This document shows positions 34,174 through 51,354 of a stretch of 62,000 nt of DNA, piece by piece (position 1 is the stretch's first letter; every line of letters begins with the position of its first letter). Made by a program: the position numbers and the translations under genes. The stretch lies in assembly GCA_905221605.1 (NCBI GenBank), contig CAJNDS010002191.1:1142453-1204452 (forward strand). Reading direction: 5' to 3'. The stretch comes from Symbiodinium natans (lineage: Eukaryota; Sar; Dinophyceae; Suessiales; Symbiodiniaceae). Below the pieces are notes generated by a model. That model had not been told where the DNA came from. It saw nothing but the letters and a program-made list of their open reading frames with translations, and searched no databases.

Positions 34174-34898
34174 AGTACTTGGAGGCTGGCTCATGCTGCC
34201 ACGGCTCATGCAGGACAAGGAGCTGCTCGAAAGCATCCTCAGGCCATGCGTACTGCACCTTCAAACCGCCATAAGCACGCAGGAGGACGAGGCTGCATGA
34301 ATGGAATTGCGAGTGGTGGTTGTGACAGTTGCAATGGGCGCAGGATCCCAGCAAACCTGTTTGGTTCATGCATGGGGGTGCAAAGCCTTTTGGCTTGAAC
34401 CAGAAGAGTACTTGGCGTTGTTCTGATCACGCCCCATGCATGCAATCCCCGCTCACGGATCAGACACCCAGGAGGTTTTCAATAAGGCGTTGAGCCTGAG
34501 CGAAGTTATACCCCGACATGGCCGCCGCCCACACGTCTGGCGGCCATAAGTGCTTTCGCTTTCCAATCTCAAGTAATCGAATCTAAGGAGTTGCGGTGGT
34601 GTTAGCAGGTAGTTTTTTGTAACTGCACGCGATGCTGGCTGCTCGGCCGCTCTGGCCTGCGCTCGTTCCTGGAGAGAGCCGCTGTGAGCTGAAGCAGCCG
34701 AAGCAGCTGCGTGAGCTGCAGCTGAAGCATGAGCTGGAGCATTGTGTGTTGGAGGGGAGGGCGAGCAGTTCGAGGACAGCGAGGCTAGCGTGTGCCTGTG
34801 GCGCTGCAGCTTCCCTTGCCGTCTTGCGAACCCTGCGGCCCAGCGCTCACAGCGCCTCCAGACGCCTTGCGATCCGACTGCGGCAGGCAGCACGGACC

Positions 34899-41284
<6,386 letters not shown>

Positions 41285-41499
41285 CTTGAGCCTGGATCGC
41301 CGAGGCCAGGAAATGACCGGGCTCACAACAAAGGTCGATCTCAGGAAGTTGATGCGGGAGGTTGTCGAGACATTGGCTGGCCACTTGTTTGCAGCAGGGC
41401 TACAGAGCTCCGGAAACCGCCGTGATTCACAAACTGTCCTTCCCTATCGCCCAATCTGCTCCCTCAGGTCTGCCCCCAAACCTGTGCTGAATGCCCTAA

Positions 41500-41635
41500 T
41501 ATAACCCTGGAGGCCTAATAAACCCTATAAACCCTTGTAAGGCCTATAAACCCTGCAAAGACTACAAACCCGATAAACCCGACTAAGTCTTTAAAACCCT
41601 ATCTAAACCCTATGTGCACTCAAACCCAAAATACG
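41500..41635. repeat. Degenerate telomere-type CCCTAAA-like field
   Basis: Words such as TAAACCC, TATAAACCC and CTAAACCC recur roughly every 12-16 bp, always in the CCCTAAA orientation. Confidence 0.55.
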
Positions 41636-41774
41636 TGATCTATCAGCCAACACCCTTTGCGCTGCGCCACCAACTTTCTGCAGATTCGGTTTAAGGGACA
41701 TACTTTGTAACACACGTATACCCTTCTTTTTCTTTTTCCCACATCACTGTCGGGTTCTTGTTTTCTATTACTTG

Positions 41775-41850
41775 CCGCCCGCCGCCCGCAGCCACCGCCC
41801 GCCGCCGCCCGCCACCGCCGCCCGCCGGCGGCGGCGCGCGCGCGAAGTCG
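41775..41850. repeat. CCGCC-rich low-complexity block
   Basis: The block is near-pure CCG/CCACCG triplet and hexamer repeats ending in a GGCGGCGGCGCGCGCG stretch. No coding role is inferred. Confidence 0.7.
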
Positions 41851-41866
41851 CCCCAAAGTCGCCCAA

Positions 41867-42075
41867 ACCTCGCAAATATCGTGGGAGTCTAATTCTGCGC
41901 GCTCCAACACCGCGCAAATATCGTGAGAGTCTAATGCCGCACGTTCCAAAACCTCGCAAATACCGTGGAGTCTAATTCCGCACGCTCCAAAACCTCGCAA
42001 ACATCGTGGAGTCTAATTGAGCACGCTCCAAAACCTCGCAAATATCGTGGGAGTCTAATTCCGCACGTGCGGCGA
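41867..42075. repeat. 41-42-bp minisatellite, five copies
   Basis: Each copy carries CTCGCAAATATCGTGG..GTCTAATT..GCACG(C/T)TCCAAAA with a few substitutions and 1-bp length changes. The last copy is truncated. Confidence 0.85.
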
Positions 42076-42362
42076 GTTTGTTGGATCTCGACCTTCTACT
42101 GAACGAAACTGCCGCTGGTGCGATCAGATGTGATGCGCGTCATCATGTTGGCTCCGGCTTGAATTGACCCGAGCTCGCCTTTGCACTTCCTCGCTCGACA
42201 AATTGGCGTGAATTGTGCTCAGTCTTTGTTTCGTTCTCATGTATGCATCTTGGCTTGTTGCGGTGCCCGACGACGAGGCTTGCTGCGCGTACATTTGTGA
42301 GATTCGTAGCTAAAAGTGTTCAATACTTGGAGGCTTACTAGCAGCGACAAGAACCAGTAGAG

Positions 42363-43092
42363 ATGCATCGTCCGTCCATAGCTCCTGGGCTATTGGAGTC
42401 CTGCTGGAAGAAGCAGGAGCCACGAGTCGCCGGTTGCATGGCAATGATTGAGTTTGCTTATGCAGATGTTGCTGCGTATACAGATCTAGACCGCCGGCTC
42501 ATGGAGTGGTGGAACAGGCATGGAGCCCGGAGTGTCTAAGTGGCCAAACGATGTGGTGCAGCTTTACAGGGCTGCCGGGAAGTGGTCATTGTGGGTGGGC
42601 AGTACTGCGGCCGCACTTGAGCCAACGGCGCGCAGTTGGTGATCGCCACGAATGCACATGACGGTGTTAAGAGAGGCGAGCCTGGCGCATGGGAGCTCCA
42701 TCATAAAATTCCACGGTGCTTCGACAAACCTCATGAGGAAACGTGTTTGCTGCGTTTGAGTTTTTTGATAGAATTCCAGCTCTGCTTGGAGGCTTTGGAA
42801 GAAGGAGAGTCCCGAGGGCGCGGAAATCAAAGTTTTGCTGCATTGTTACGGGGGCGTCAGTCGAACCTGTGCAGCGGCTTGCGTTTTGCTCATGCGCTTT
42901 GAAGGTCTTCGGCTTGACCACATCTTGACTCTGTGGCAAAAGCATCGCACCTATTATGCGCCTTTCCTCAACAGGGAGTACATGCTCTACGCGCTGATTG
43001 ATGTGGAGAGGGACATATTCTTCCGTGAAGACGGTTGCCGCTCGTTAGTTTCACAGGAGCTGTGTGACCCGTTTCTGGAGAAGTCGGCTTGA
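42363..43092 (+). CDS. Dual-specificity protein phosphatase (DSP/cysteine phosphatase)
   Basis: Exon 42363-42539 opens with ATG and reads HRPSIAPGLLESCWKKQEP, AMIEFAYADVAAYTDLDRRL and MEWWNRHGARS. A later exon carries the signature loop: KVLLHCYGGVSRTCAAACVL at 42829-42888, giving H-C-x5-R (C at 42844, R at 42862), followed by LMRFEGLRLDHILTLWQKHR, which matches the DSP helix after the P-loop. The frame continues to a stop at 43090-43092 with a C-terminal extension (LNREYMLYALIDVERDIFFR). Canonical DSPs have HC..G.SRS; here the residue after R is T, which is tolerated. The general-acid Asp was not identified. Exons between 42540 and 42810 are unresolved. A further exon (AKADIAVLGQERQAL, about 43105-43163) may follow. 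Confidence 0.75.
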
Positions 43093-43608
43093 TTCAAGCC
43101 GCGATGTTTGTGCAGCGAGCAAAAGCTGACATTGCCGTACTTGGTCAAGAAAGGCAAGCATTGTAAGTGTCCCGTCAGCCCGTCCGTTCGTCCGCTCCGT
43201 TCGCCCCACCGCTCCGTATACCCGCCGCGGACCATACGATTACACAACGCCGAACGCATGTTGTCACACCATGCAAACATGGCCAAAGGGCACCACCCTG
43301 AACCATAAACCCTAAACTCCCGCCCGGCCTACTCGGTCTCGGAATGGCTGTGGCTGCCAGTTTGAACTAGTTTGACTCACGTACTGATAGTGAATTCTTG
43401 TCTGTTCTGCTATACTTTGAGCGCATGCGTGCCCAGGTCAGTTAGGCAAGAGTCGGAACATCACGATTCCTTCAGAAATCAAAAACAGAAGCGCACGTCT
43501 TTCACGACTACACATCCCTTTCAAGCCAGGTCAGCTTGCGAATCGCCGAATCAGAGGTTTCTGTCTTTTTCTGAATCAGCTGGGAGTTTACGAATATATG
43601 GGGACCTC

Positions 43609-43682
43609 CAATATGGACCCCCAAATAGTAGGATTCCTTTATAACAAGGACCCTAATAAGGTACCCCTAACTCCGGAAACCA
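43609..43682. repeat. Dispersed repeat, copy A
   Basis: About 75 bp beginning ATGGACCCCCAAATAGTAGG and ending near CCGGAAACC is about 80% identical by eye to 59029-59098. It is probably a small mobile-element relic. Confidence 0.7.
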
Positions 43683-43748
43683 CAAGGTGTTGGCTACTTG
43701 CGCAGGAAGACGGTGTCTTACGGGCCATTCTACAGGACGCGTGACTCG

Positions 43749-43770
43749 ATACCAAGATTAATCTTGGTAT
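43749..43770. repeat. Perfect 22-bp palindrome
   Basis: ATACCAAGATT is followed immediately by its exact reverse complement. It lies in non-coding DNA about 70 bp downstream of dispersed repeat copy A. Confidence 0.9.
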
Positions 43771-43799
43771 CAATTGTTCCTTTCTCCGAACTTGTGGCG

Positions 43800-45036
43800 C
43801 GATGCCGACCACCCCAACCAACTGCCTGGCCCGGGAGTGCCCAGCATCTATCCGAGTCTAGCGTTCCAGGAAGACACGTGCAACAAGGGGCTTCAAGATT
43901 TAGAGCAGATAAATTCCCGCATTCGTTGCTTCAGGACCTTAAGGTTGAAGAGCTTCAGGCCTGCACTAAAACAGGTCATCCCCACCAATCGGCTTCAAAG
44001 CTAGGCTTTGGATGAGGCATGTTCCTTATTCGCGGTCCTGCGGCACAAGAGATTCGTGGCCTCATCCAGTCCTCCCTTAAAACAGGAAAAACAACACCAG
44101 TCACAAGAGAAGTGTATGCCGCCAAGGCAAATATCAGATCCTTACTCTGACTGCAGAAGGGCTCGGAGTTCTGGAGAAAGTTGATGGCGGCAGCAGTGGG
44201 CTCAGAGCATATGCTGTTGTTGAGACCCCGAAGCCTCTGCAAGCAGGCACCGCACGCAGGTTGCCGCAAGCTGCGATGATGAAAAGAAAGGCCAACACGG
44301 AACTCTCGGGCGGTGGGAGCAAATGCCAGGGGACACGGAAGTTGGCCCCTGCTGCTTCCAAGATTCTCAACGGACCTCTCAGTGGTAGAAGCAATGGAAG
44401 AGAGAGTGGCCCTGGCTTCCAAAACCAAGCCTAAGACAGGGAGGGCAGCCATGGCAAGATGCCACCGAGAAGCTGGGCCTGTCGTGAAGTCAAACACTTG
44501 CAACAAGGACCAGGAAGAGTAACGCGACAAGGTCAGGGCCAGAGATCTGGTGTGGAATGGGAAAAGTGCAATGGAAACAACACGCTGCCCAAACTGGGCT
44601 ACGGTTACATAATTTTCGGCAGATGATTGATCGGAATTTGTGCTGCATCTGACGACGCAGCTGCACGTTTAGGTCAGGCTCATGTCCAGTGAACAATGCG
44701 CAACAAGTGCTTTCGGATCCATATCCTTCTTCCCGGCTTGCGCCGAAGGTACTCCAAAGGCGCGACAAGCTCTCAGGAGTTGTCATTGAGCCAGTGCAGA
44801 TTGTGTAGCTACAGATGCAGTTGTTGCAGAGTGGCTCGTTCGGTGGTTTGGTTAGGATCATCATGACGCGCGAGTGATGGATCTGTGGGGCAGGTCAACT
44901 TGCCGGTGAACCATGCCTTCCGCCAGTTGATGGTCGGCCGTGCTGCAAAGATGAAGAAGATGACGACCAAGAAAGCTGTGAAGACAGCCAAGGTCTGTTT
45001 CTCCGAGTTGGTCCAAGTGCCACCCCCTGCAGCATA
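43800..45036 (+). CDS. Unassigned multi-exon gene
   Basis: Coding-like + strand pieces. About 43880-43950: FRADKFPHSLLQDLKVEELQ. 44019-44090: IRGPAAQEIRGLIQSSLKTG. About 44126-44432, stop TAA: GKYQILTLTAEGLGVLEKVD, LRAYAVVETPKPLQAG and MKRKANTELSGGGSK. About 44690-44807: LSDPYPSSRLAPKVLQRRDK. 44895-45036, stop TAA: VNLPVNHAFRQLMVGRAAKM. The 44.1-kb exon follows GCCGCCAAG and the last follows GGGGCAG, both AG|G acceptors. No domain is recognised; Lys-rich segments suggest a nucleic-acid-associated or structural role (weak inference). Exon joining is not proven. Confidence 0.4.
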
Positions 45037-45182
45037 ACAGAGCTCAGGAGTCGTCCCCTAAGAGCCAGAAGGTCTCAGATCAGCAAGAGGCACAGCAGGG
45101 AGACGAAGCTGGTTTGTTCTAAGTGTGTTTTTGTATATTGCTTCGTTCTCAGTTCGTTCACAGCAAGTCAAGTGGCCGTAGA

Positions 45183-45951
45183 ATGTGGTACGTCGCTTCC
45201 TGCGGCCAGGAACAGTTCAATGAAAAGCTCGAACAGTGTAAGAGCTTCTGGAATCGCCATGAACGATGGCCCAAAGCATGCTGCTTGGCTGAACGACTAA
45301 GAAACGGACACGGCTAGGGTCGTGGCGGTTAGGGTCGTGGCGCAGCCGTGGTTGGATATCTCACGGAGGGAAACGGAAGATTCAACATGCTTGAAACTCA
45401 CTACGGCGCTTGTGGTGGATTTCGGCCTTTCGAGATCACAAGGCGGCTCACCATGCGCCCAGCTGGCCTCTGTTAGCATTAGAAGGATGCTGATGCTGCC
45501 GATGCTCGTCTTGCTCCGCGAACAAGTGCGAGACTGGCAAGGATGCCCGCCGACGAAAACAGGGGCTGATGCCTGGGGCGGCAACACCACAGCAACACCC
45601 ATGAAGACACGCGACAACGCCACCATGCACATGCACGTGTGCGCTGTCGAAGGCGCTTGTTCACGTCTTGTCAGTAAATCCACGCAGTTTTCATGGGGCC
45701 CTCCCATTGGAGCTCGATTCGCTGCGCGCTGTTAGACTTGCAGGCAGCGCGGTAGCACTTTCGGCAGAGTCAGAGTGACGACAAGTGTACTCTGAGCCTT
45801 TAAGACTTTCAGGGTGGAGAGAACACATAGGTTGGGTGACCAGACTATGCAAGGCCCGCCAGAGAGGACCTTGTACGACTGGTTGCGTCGCCAGCAACGT
45901 GCCAGAGATGGTGGGAAGCTGACTGCAGATCGACTTCAGAAATGCCTGGAG
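45183..45951 (+). CDS. Helicase-associated (HA) domain protein, partial model
   Basis: Exon 45183-45275 reads FNEKLEQCKSFWNRHERWPK and ends at AAA|GCATGC (GC donor). Exon 45854 to about 45951 reads RTLYDWLRRQQRARDGGKLT then ADRLQKCLE. Together they match the HA fold 'W...L..L..f...hg..P.......L..W...QR...r.g.L...R...Le'. HA-domain proteins are abundant in dinoflagellates and other algae, with poorly known nucleic-acid-related roles. ATG 45183 could be internal. Downstream, 46000-46100 (LGAVQALGRTGDFSQSAASY) is also coding-like and could belong here. Confidence 0.5.
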
Positions 45952-46609
45952 GTCCCCGAGATCGCAAGGCTCACGTGCTTCAGAGCCCCTGTTCAATCAA
46001 TCTGGACGTTCTTGGAGCTGTGCAGGCGTTGGGCAGAACAGGCGACTTCTCACAGTCGGCAGCATCGTATCTCGGAAAATGTGCACTCTGTGCTGGTTTT
46101 GCTAGCTGCTTTCGGGCAGGCTCAACCTTCCTGAGAGCGTACGGCATGGATCCATCACGGCGCTCTGATGTTGAGTGCCCTGCCACTCAAAATTCAAAGA
46201 GCCCCTCTGTTCAAGAATGGGACTCCGTCCCTCCTCGCCCTGCAGGCTCAGATTGCTTCCGCCCTAATTCGACTGTTGCAATTCATTTCAAGCAGGAACT
46301 GCAGGCTACCATCGAGCCATATCGAGCCGATCATGTCTATTGAGTCTGTTGAGATTTGAGAAGCTGCAGTGCCCGCGCATGTTTTGCATGCTGTAGTCAA
46401 TGTCACAAATTCCGGAGAGCTTGGGTCGCAAACGGCGAGTTTTCGACCCGCTGTGCTAGCACAATGACAATGGTCTAGATCAGCTGACGCAGCGTTTGTT
46501 TCAGATCCGTTGTGCTAAAACATGCTGAGCTCGGGCTAGGATGGGCAGGCTTGGTCCTTGGTTGTTGCCATTTCTTGGCCATCTTTAGGGCGCGCTGCGC
46601 ATCTTACAG

Positions 46610-49600
46610 GAAGCTCCTGTACTTCAAGGACGTTGACCAGGAGACCTTGCAGAAGCTCATAGCTGCCATGGAGGCCACAGCTTTGCAGGTTCAAAGGCGA
46701 GCAAAAGGCAAGCAAGCAGAAACTCAAATAAGCACACGCGCACACGTAAACACCAAAAAACACGCAGCTTCATATTGCACGTGAGAGCCTTCTTGCTCTG
46801 ATTGGTTTCTTTCTAGTTGCCATTTTGATGTAGGCGCTGGCTTACGTCGTTTTGGAGAGGTGTCCATGCACGTTTGCGTGTGCGTGTTAGCGTGTTAGCG
46901 TGCGCGTGCGCGTGTGCGCGTGTGCGTGCGTGCGTGCGTGGGTGTGTGAGACCAGGCAGATGCAAGCCTTGATGCATGAACAAATTGGCACATCCGCAGC
47001 TGTGACAAGTCAGTCCTTTGCCTGAAGCCCGCCAGCTCTGCGAAAAGCAATGCCCTGGAAGGTCTTCCGGTTCCCAGACGGCACGCAAGTCTCGCGACAG
47101 GGAAGCTTCCGAGGCCCTAATTTGCACCAACCTTGCATGGGGTTTCTGAGATTTTGTGAGGGAATCCAATAAGCATAAGCGGCCCCTTGCATGAACCACG
47201 AAAATCTGCACATTAAAAACTCAGTGGCTGGCCAAACGGTCTAGAGCTCACATCCCATGCACAAGCCGCAACTTCAGTTGTTCGGACATGTCCGGCGAGC
47301 AGTTCCCGAAACGTTCCCACACAGCAGCAAGCAAGCACCAAGTGCCAACCCGTTGCGAAAGTGAGGTATAGTCAGGTGGCTTTGCTGAATGGTGATCGTC
47401 TGCTGCAGGTACCCACTTCTTCATTGTGTCGAAGGGCACCTTGGTGGTCTTGAGGTCCTACCTGCATCCGCTTTGCGAAGTACTAGCTGCCAGCGACTGG
47501 CTGTGGAAAGGAACGGCGAGACGAAGTCGGAGATCACTACAGGTCGAGAGCTCCAGTCAATGTTCGGCAAGAGCGCCGTGTAATCAAGCCGAGATGTCTA
47601 AACGATCCAGGCTTTGTGTCGTCCGCAGGGTGAGCGACTCGTTCCTTCGTTTCGCAGGTGCCGCTTTCGGTGAGAACGTGATCCTCATGTCAGGTGCACA
47701 AGATGCCACAATTCAAGCAAAAGGAGCCCACGTGCATCTATGCGGTGTTTGCGATCTGTTTTAGTTTTCTAGTTTTCCGGGCTTCTTATTGCAAGACAGC
47801 GAAGGTAATGTTGGATTCCCTTTGACACAGCATCCGGACTCCCCCGTTTCCCTGGGACTCAGCCCCGAACCAGGGCTTCAGGGCTTGGCCTCCCGAAAAG
47901 ATATGCACACGGTACACGCACTGCACGCATCCCAAAGCAACTGAGGGCGGATCCTGAGTAAGTGCAAACACTACAGTCACCGCATGTTGGTTAGCTAGGA
48001 AAGAAGTACTGTAGGGTTCGCAAAGATCAAGTGCACCGATGTGCACCGGTCTGGCTATAAGCTGCAGGAGAAGTGGAGATTTATGGCATGCATGGGGCAA
48101 AGACTCGCGCTCTTTTTGCTGAGCAGTATCAGCTTGCGCCTCGAAGTTAGTGGTTGTTGTCAAGTTCAGACTTGCCCTGCTTCCCAACACAATCTTGGAC
48201 TCAGGCGGGAACGGGGTCAGGCCAGCAGCGCGGTGAACGAAGCGCTCAGCGGTGAACCCGGCAACCGTGAAATGAGCATAATTAGCACAAAGGCCCACTG
48301 TTGCTAGACCGAGTGTGGGCGCGGGCATACTGAAGAAAGTCACCTAGAGAGCCTATAGATGCCTAGATTGAGGCTGGCTGTGCAGTTCACAGCGTGTTCT
48401 TGGACCGTTCCATATTCCCCACGGCAAGGTTCGGATTCTTGCTGGCTGCTGCGCAAGCTCACACCCTACCAGGCGACTGCACGTTGCCCTGACCATGGCT
48501 TTTGTGGGTTGCTCATGTTCTCGCTGCGAGCTTCGCTGAACCCTCTCAGATGCAATGCCTGTTCGACAAAGTGTGAGCCTGAGATTTATCTAAACCTCGT
48601 GGCTTCGCAGCTTGTGGCCAGAAAGTGACCAATGTGGTCTGGCTGAATCGACTGCCTCTTGCGCTTTCTTGGCAGGTCAACGTTCTTGGCTTCGAGAACG
48701 GTGCCACCATTTTAGAAGCTGGCCAGAAGGTGCCTTTGCGATCCGCATGAGTTTCGACATGCACTTGGGCCACCTTGGTGCTTGCTGGCAGGAATCTGCG
48801 GACCTGCACATCGTCTTGCAGGGCCAGGTGCGTCCCCAATTATCTCTCCATCGCTTAGCGCACGTCTTGCAAGCATCATGCGCAGAAGCACGTGGCTTTG
48901 GCAAGGTCTCCCTAATCGAGCCCGGAGGCATGTCTTTTCAGCGCTCGATCAGCGGGCCCGTGCTGCCTTGCGGATCCTTGACATGCTTGTGTTACATGCT
49001 TCGCAGGGCAAGAAGTTGCAGTGGTGGAGCGTTCGGGCCCCGAGAAAACGCTGCGGCCGACAAGTTTTGCAAGTCTGGAAAGGGAACTTGATCCAAGGCA
49101 TGGGGGTAGTTGGCGACGGCGGCTTGCTGTGCCAGGCGACTCACCTGCCCCATGTTTTACAAGCAGAAGAGTCACGGCACTGAGCTTTTGTTGAGGAGGA
49201 AGCCTGCAGAGCTGTGGCCTGTGGAACTGCCAGCCGCTCAGTGTTTGGCAATTGCGCACTTGCGTTGCGGCCTCCTTCGAAGTGAAGTATCGAATGCCTT
49301 TGAGGTGCAGACGCTTGTTCTAGACAAGACTCTCCTTGAACAAATGCCGCAGCCTCATGTGACCCTCATCTGACGCTCATGTTCCAGCCGCTACAAGCCG
49401 CCGTCGCGTGTACTGCAACGTGTGTGCACTTCGGGCCCTGAAATACACCCAAACTGCTCTACTCCTTTCTTTCGACATCGACATCAAAAGGGCATGGCAG
49501 TGCCCTGAAAAAGGCCAAGCATGGCCAAGTCAAGTCTGCACCGCGTCCCAGCGGGGAGTAATCAATCGGTTGGCATGTGCAATTACGTGCTTCGCGCGGA

Positions 49601-51314
49601 GCGCGTGTGATACGGTGATACGTTTACCTCCTTGACTGCGAGGTTCGGGTCAAGCCTTGAGGAGACGGTGATCCGATCGCGGATACTGGATACCCTGAGG
49701 CAACAGGAGGACTGCCGGAAGCTCTGTCCAAGCAAACGTGAAGAAACATGCGTTCTGAAATTGAACTTTGGTCATGTGCTATTCGCACGCTCTAGGGTAC
49801 AGGTTGATCCCAACTGTACACTTCTGGGGGGCATCGCTGTCAACCCCTGCCAATGTTATTGCCAGGGCCTTCGATGTTTTTACGGGAAGCAAAGATACCA
49901 CTCAGACTGAGCTGATAAACAGGACCTGATCCACTTGCGTGTAGACCAGCTCGATGGCCTCGCGAGCCTTTGCGAGGCGTTTCTGCCCATCTGCGTTTCT
50001 GCACAGTGAAGCTGTACGTGTAGTAGCTTAGCAAGTCAACCTGGTGTAGACTTCGTTTTGGAGAAGCCTCTGTTGCCAGTTCCCACTCTGTGGTTCTATT
50101 ACTGGTGGGGACTCACTATGCTTGTAGTGATAAGATCTGCTGCGCTGGCATGCGTGCGCTACAGCACACCGGAAGCACCGCATGCGCCTGCAAGGTCATC
50201 GACATGCAGCCAGGCATGTCTATCGAAAGGCGCATCTTCGTGTGCGAGAGCTGTTTGCTGCATGGCCCTGAGGTAGCTTGTGGCCCTGCGATTCAGGTCC
50301 ACTTTCCGGCTGGGCTTCAGCTTAGCTGGGCCTGCAGAGGCTCAGCGAAGCATCTCGACAATCCATCCTAGTAGCCAAAGTGTTTGCGAAGACCCTGCTC
50401 GATGGAGGCCACGCTCGTAGACAGGGACGGAAATGTTCCAAGCCCAGATTTACCAGCTCCCAACATGTCCCGTTGGCCCCAATATGCCGCCATGTGTGAG
50501 ACAGCAGTGAGATGGCATGAAGCACAAGAGACGGCTTGAGGCTCGCCATCCTGTGCAGCTCAGCGCTAGAGGCTCCGAAGTCCAGGGGGTGGAGAATTGA
50601 TGCTGAGGCTTTGTATGGTGTAGGGAGAGAGGGGGGAAGGAAGGATGATCCATTCCGGGAGCTGACATGAGTTCAGTGAGGGCTCGGGGGACCAGGGAGA
50701 GCTGACGTCAGGCAAAGTTCTGCATCCAGAGGATGCCGACCTGGAAGGGGACAGGCCGGGCGAAGCTGCGATCCGGGGATGTCCGACACATTCCTTCAAC
50801 CTCGGGCATAGTCCGACGACTGCAGGTGGTCCTTAGGAAGACACTGGGAAGCACACGGGGCTCCAGGTCACCGATGGTCCGCTTGAGACTTGCGCCAGCT
50901 GCGTGGCTGCCTGAGTTTCCTTTGTGGGCATCCGGGGCCTAAAAAAGCATTGCCCAGGCATGCCCATGTACCCTCTCTCTTCAGGACAAAGGCGGCGAAA
51001 CTGGCGCTTTGGTCAGGCCAGTTCTGGCACCTGTCTCACAGTCCTTGATGTCGTTGGTTCCCAGGAGGGGAGTCCTCACACTTCTGCCACGACTACGATG
51101 ATCGCGGATCGCTTTCGCCAGGCCGACCGGTCGCGGTCTTCTTGGAGGTCGTCCGCCGAAAGAAGCGAGCTAGCTCCAGCCGGGAACCAAGACGGAAGAA
51201 CGTGGAACGTTGAAAGCGTTTGAAACCTCCAAATCCATATCTGCGCGATGAGGTCCCGACATCTCACCCATGAGTACCGCCAGTGAGGTGCGGCCTTGTC
51301 CAAGCCTCTTGAAG

Positions 51315-51354
<40 letters not shown>

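Noticed and set aside
44809-45026. Minus-strand exon with a transmembrane-like segment (FTAFLVVIFFIFAARP), considered as an SLC13-type transporter
   Set aside because: The + strand of the same DNA reads a Lys-rich exon after an AG|G acceptor and agrees with neighbouring + exons; the hydrophobic run is the complement of Lys codons.
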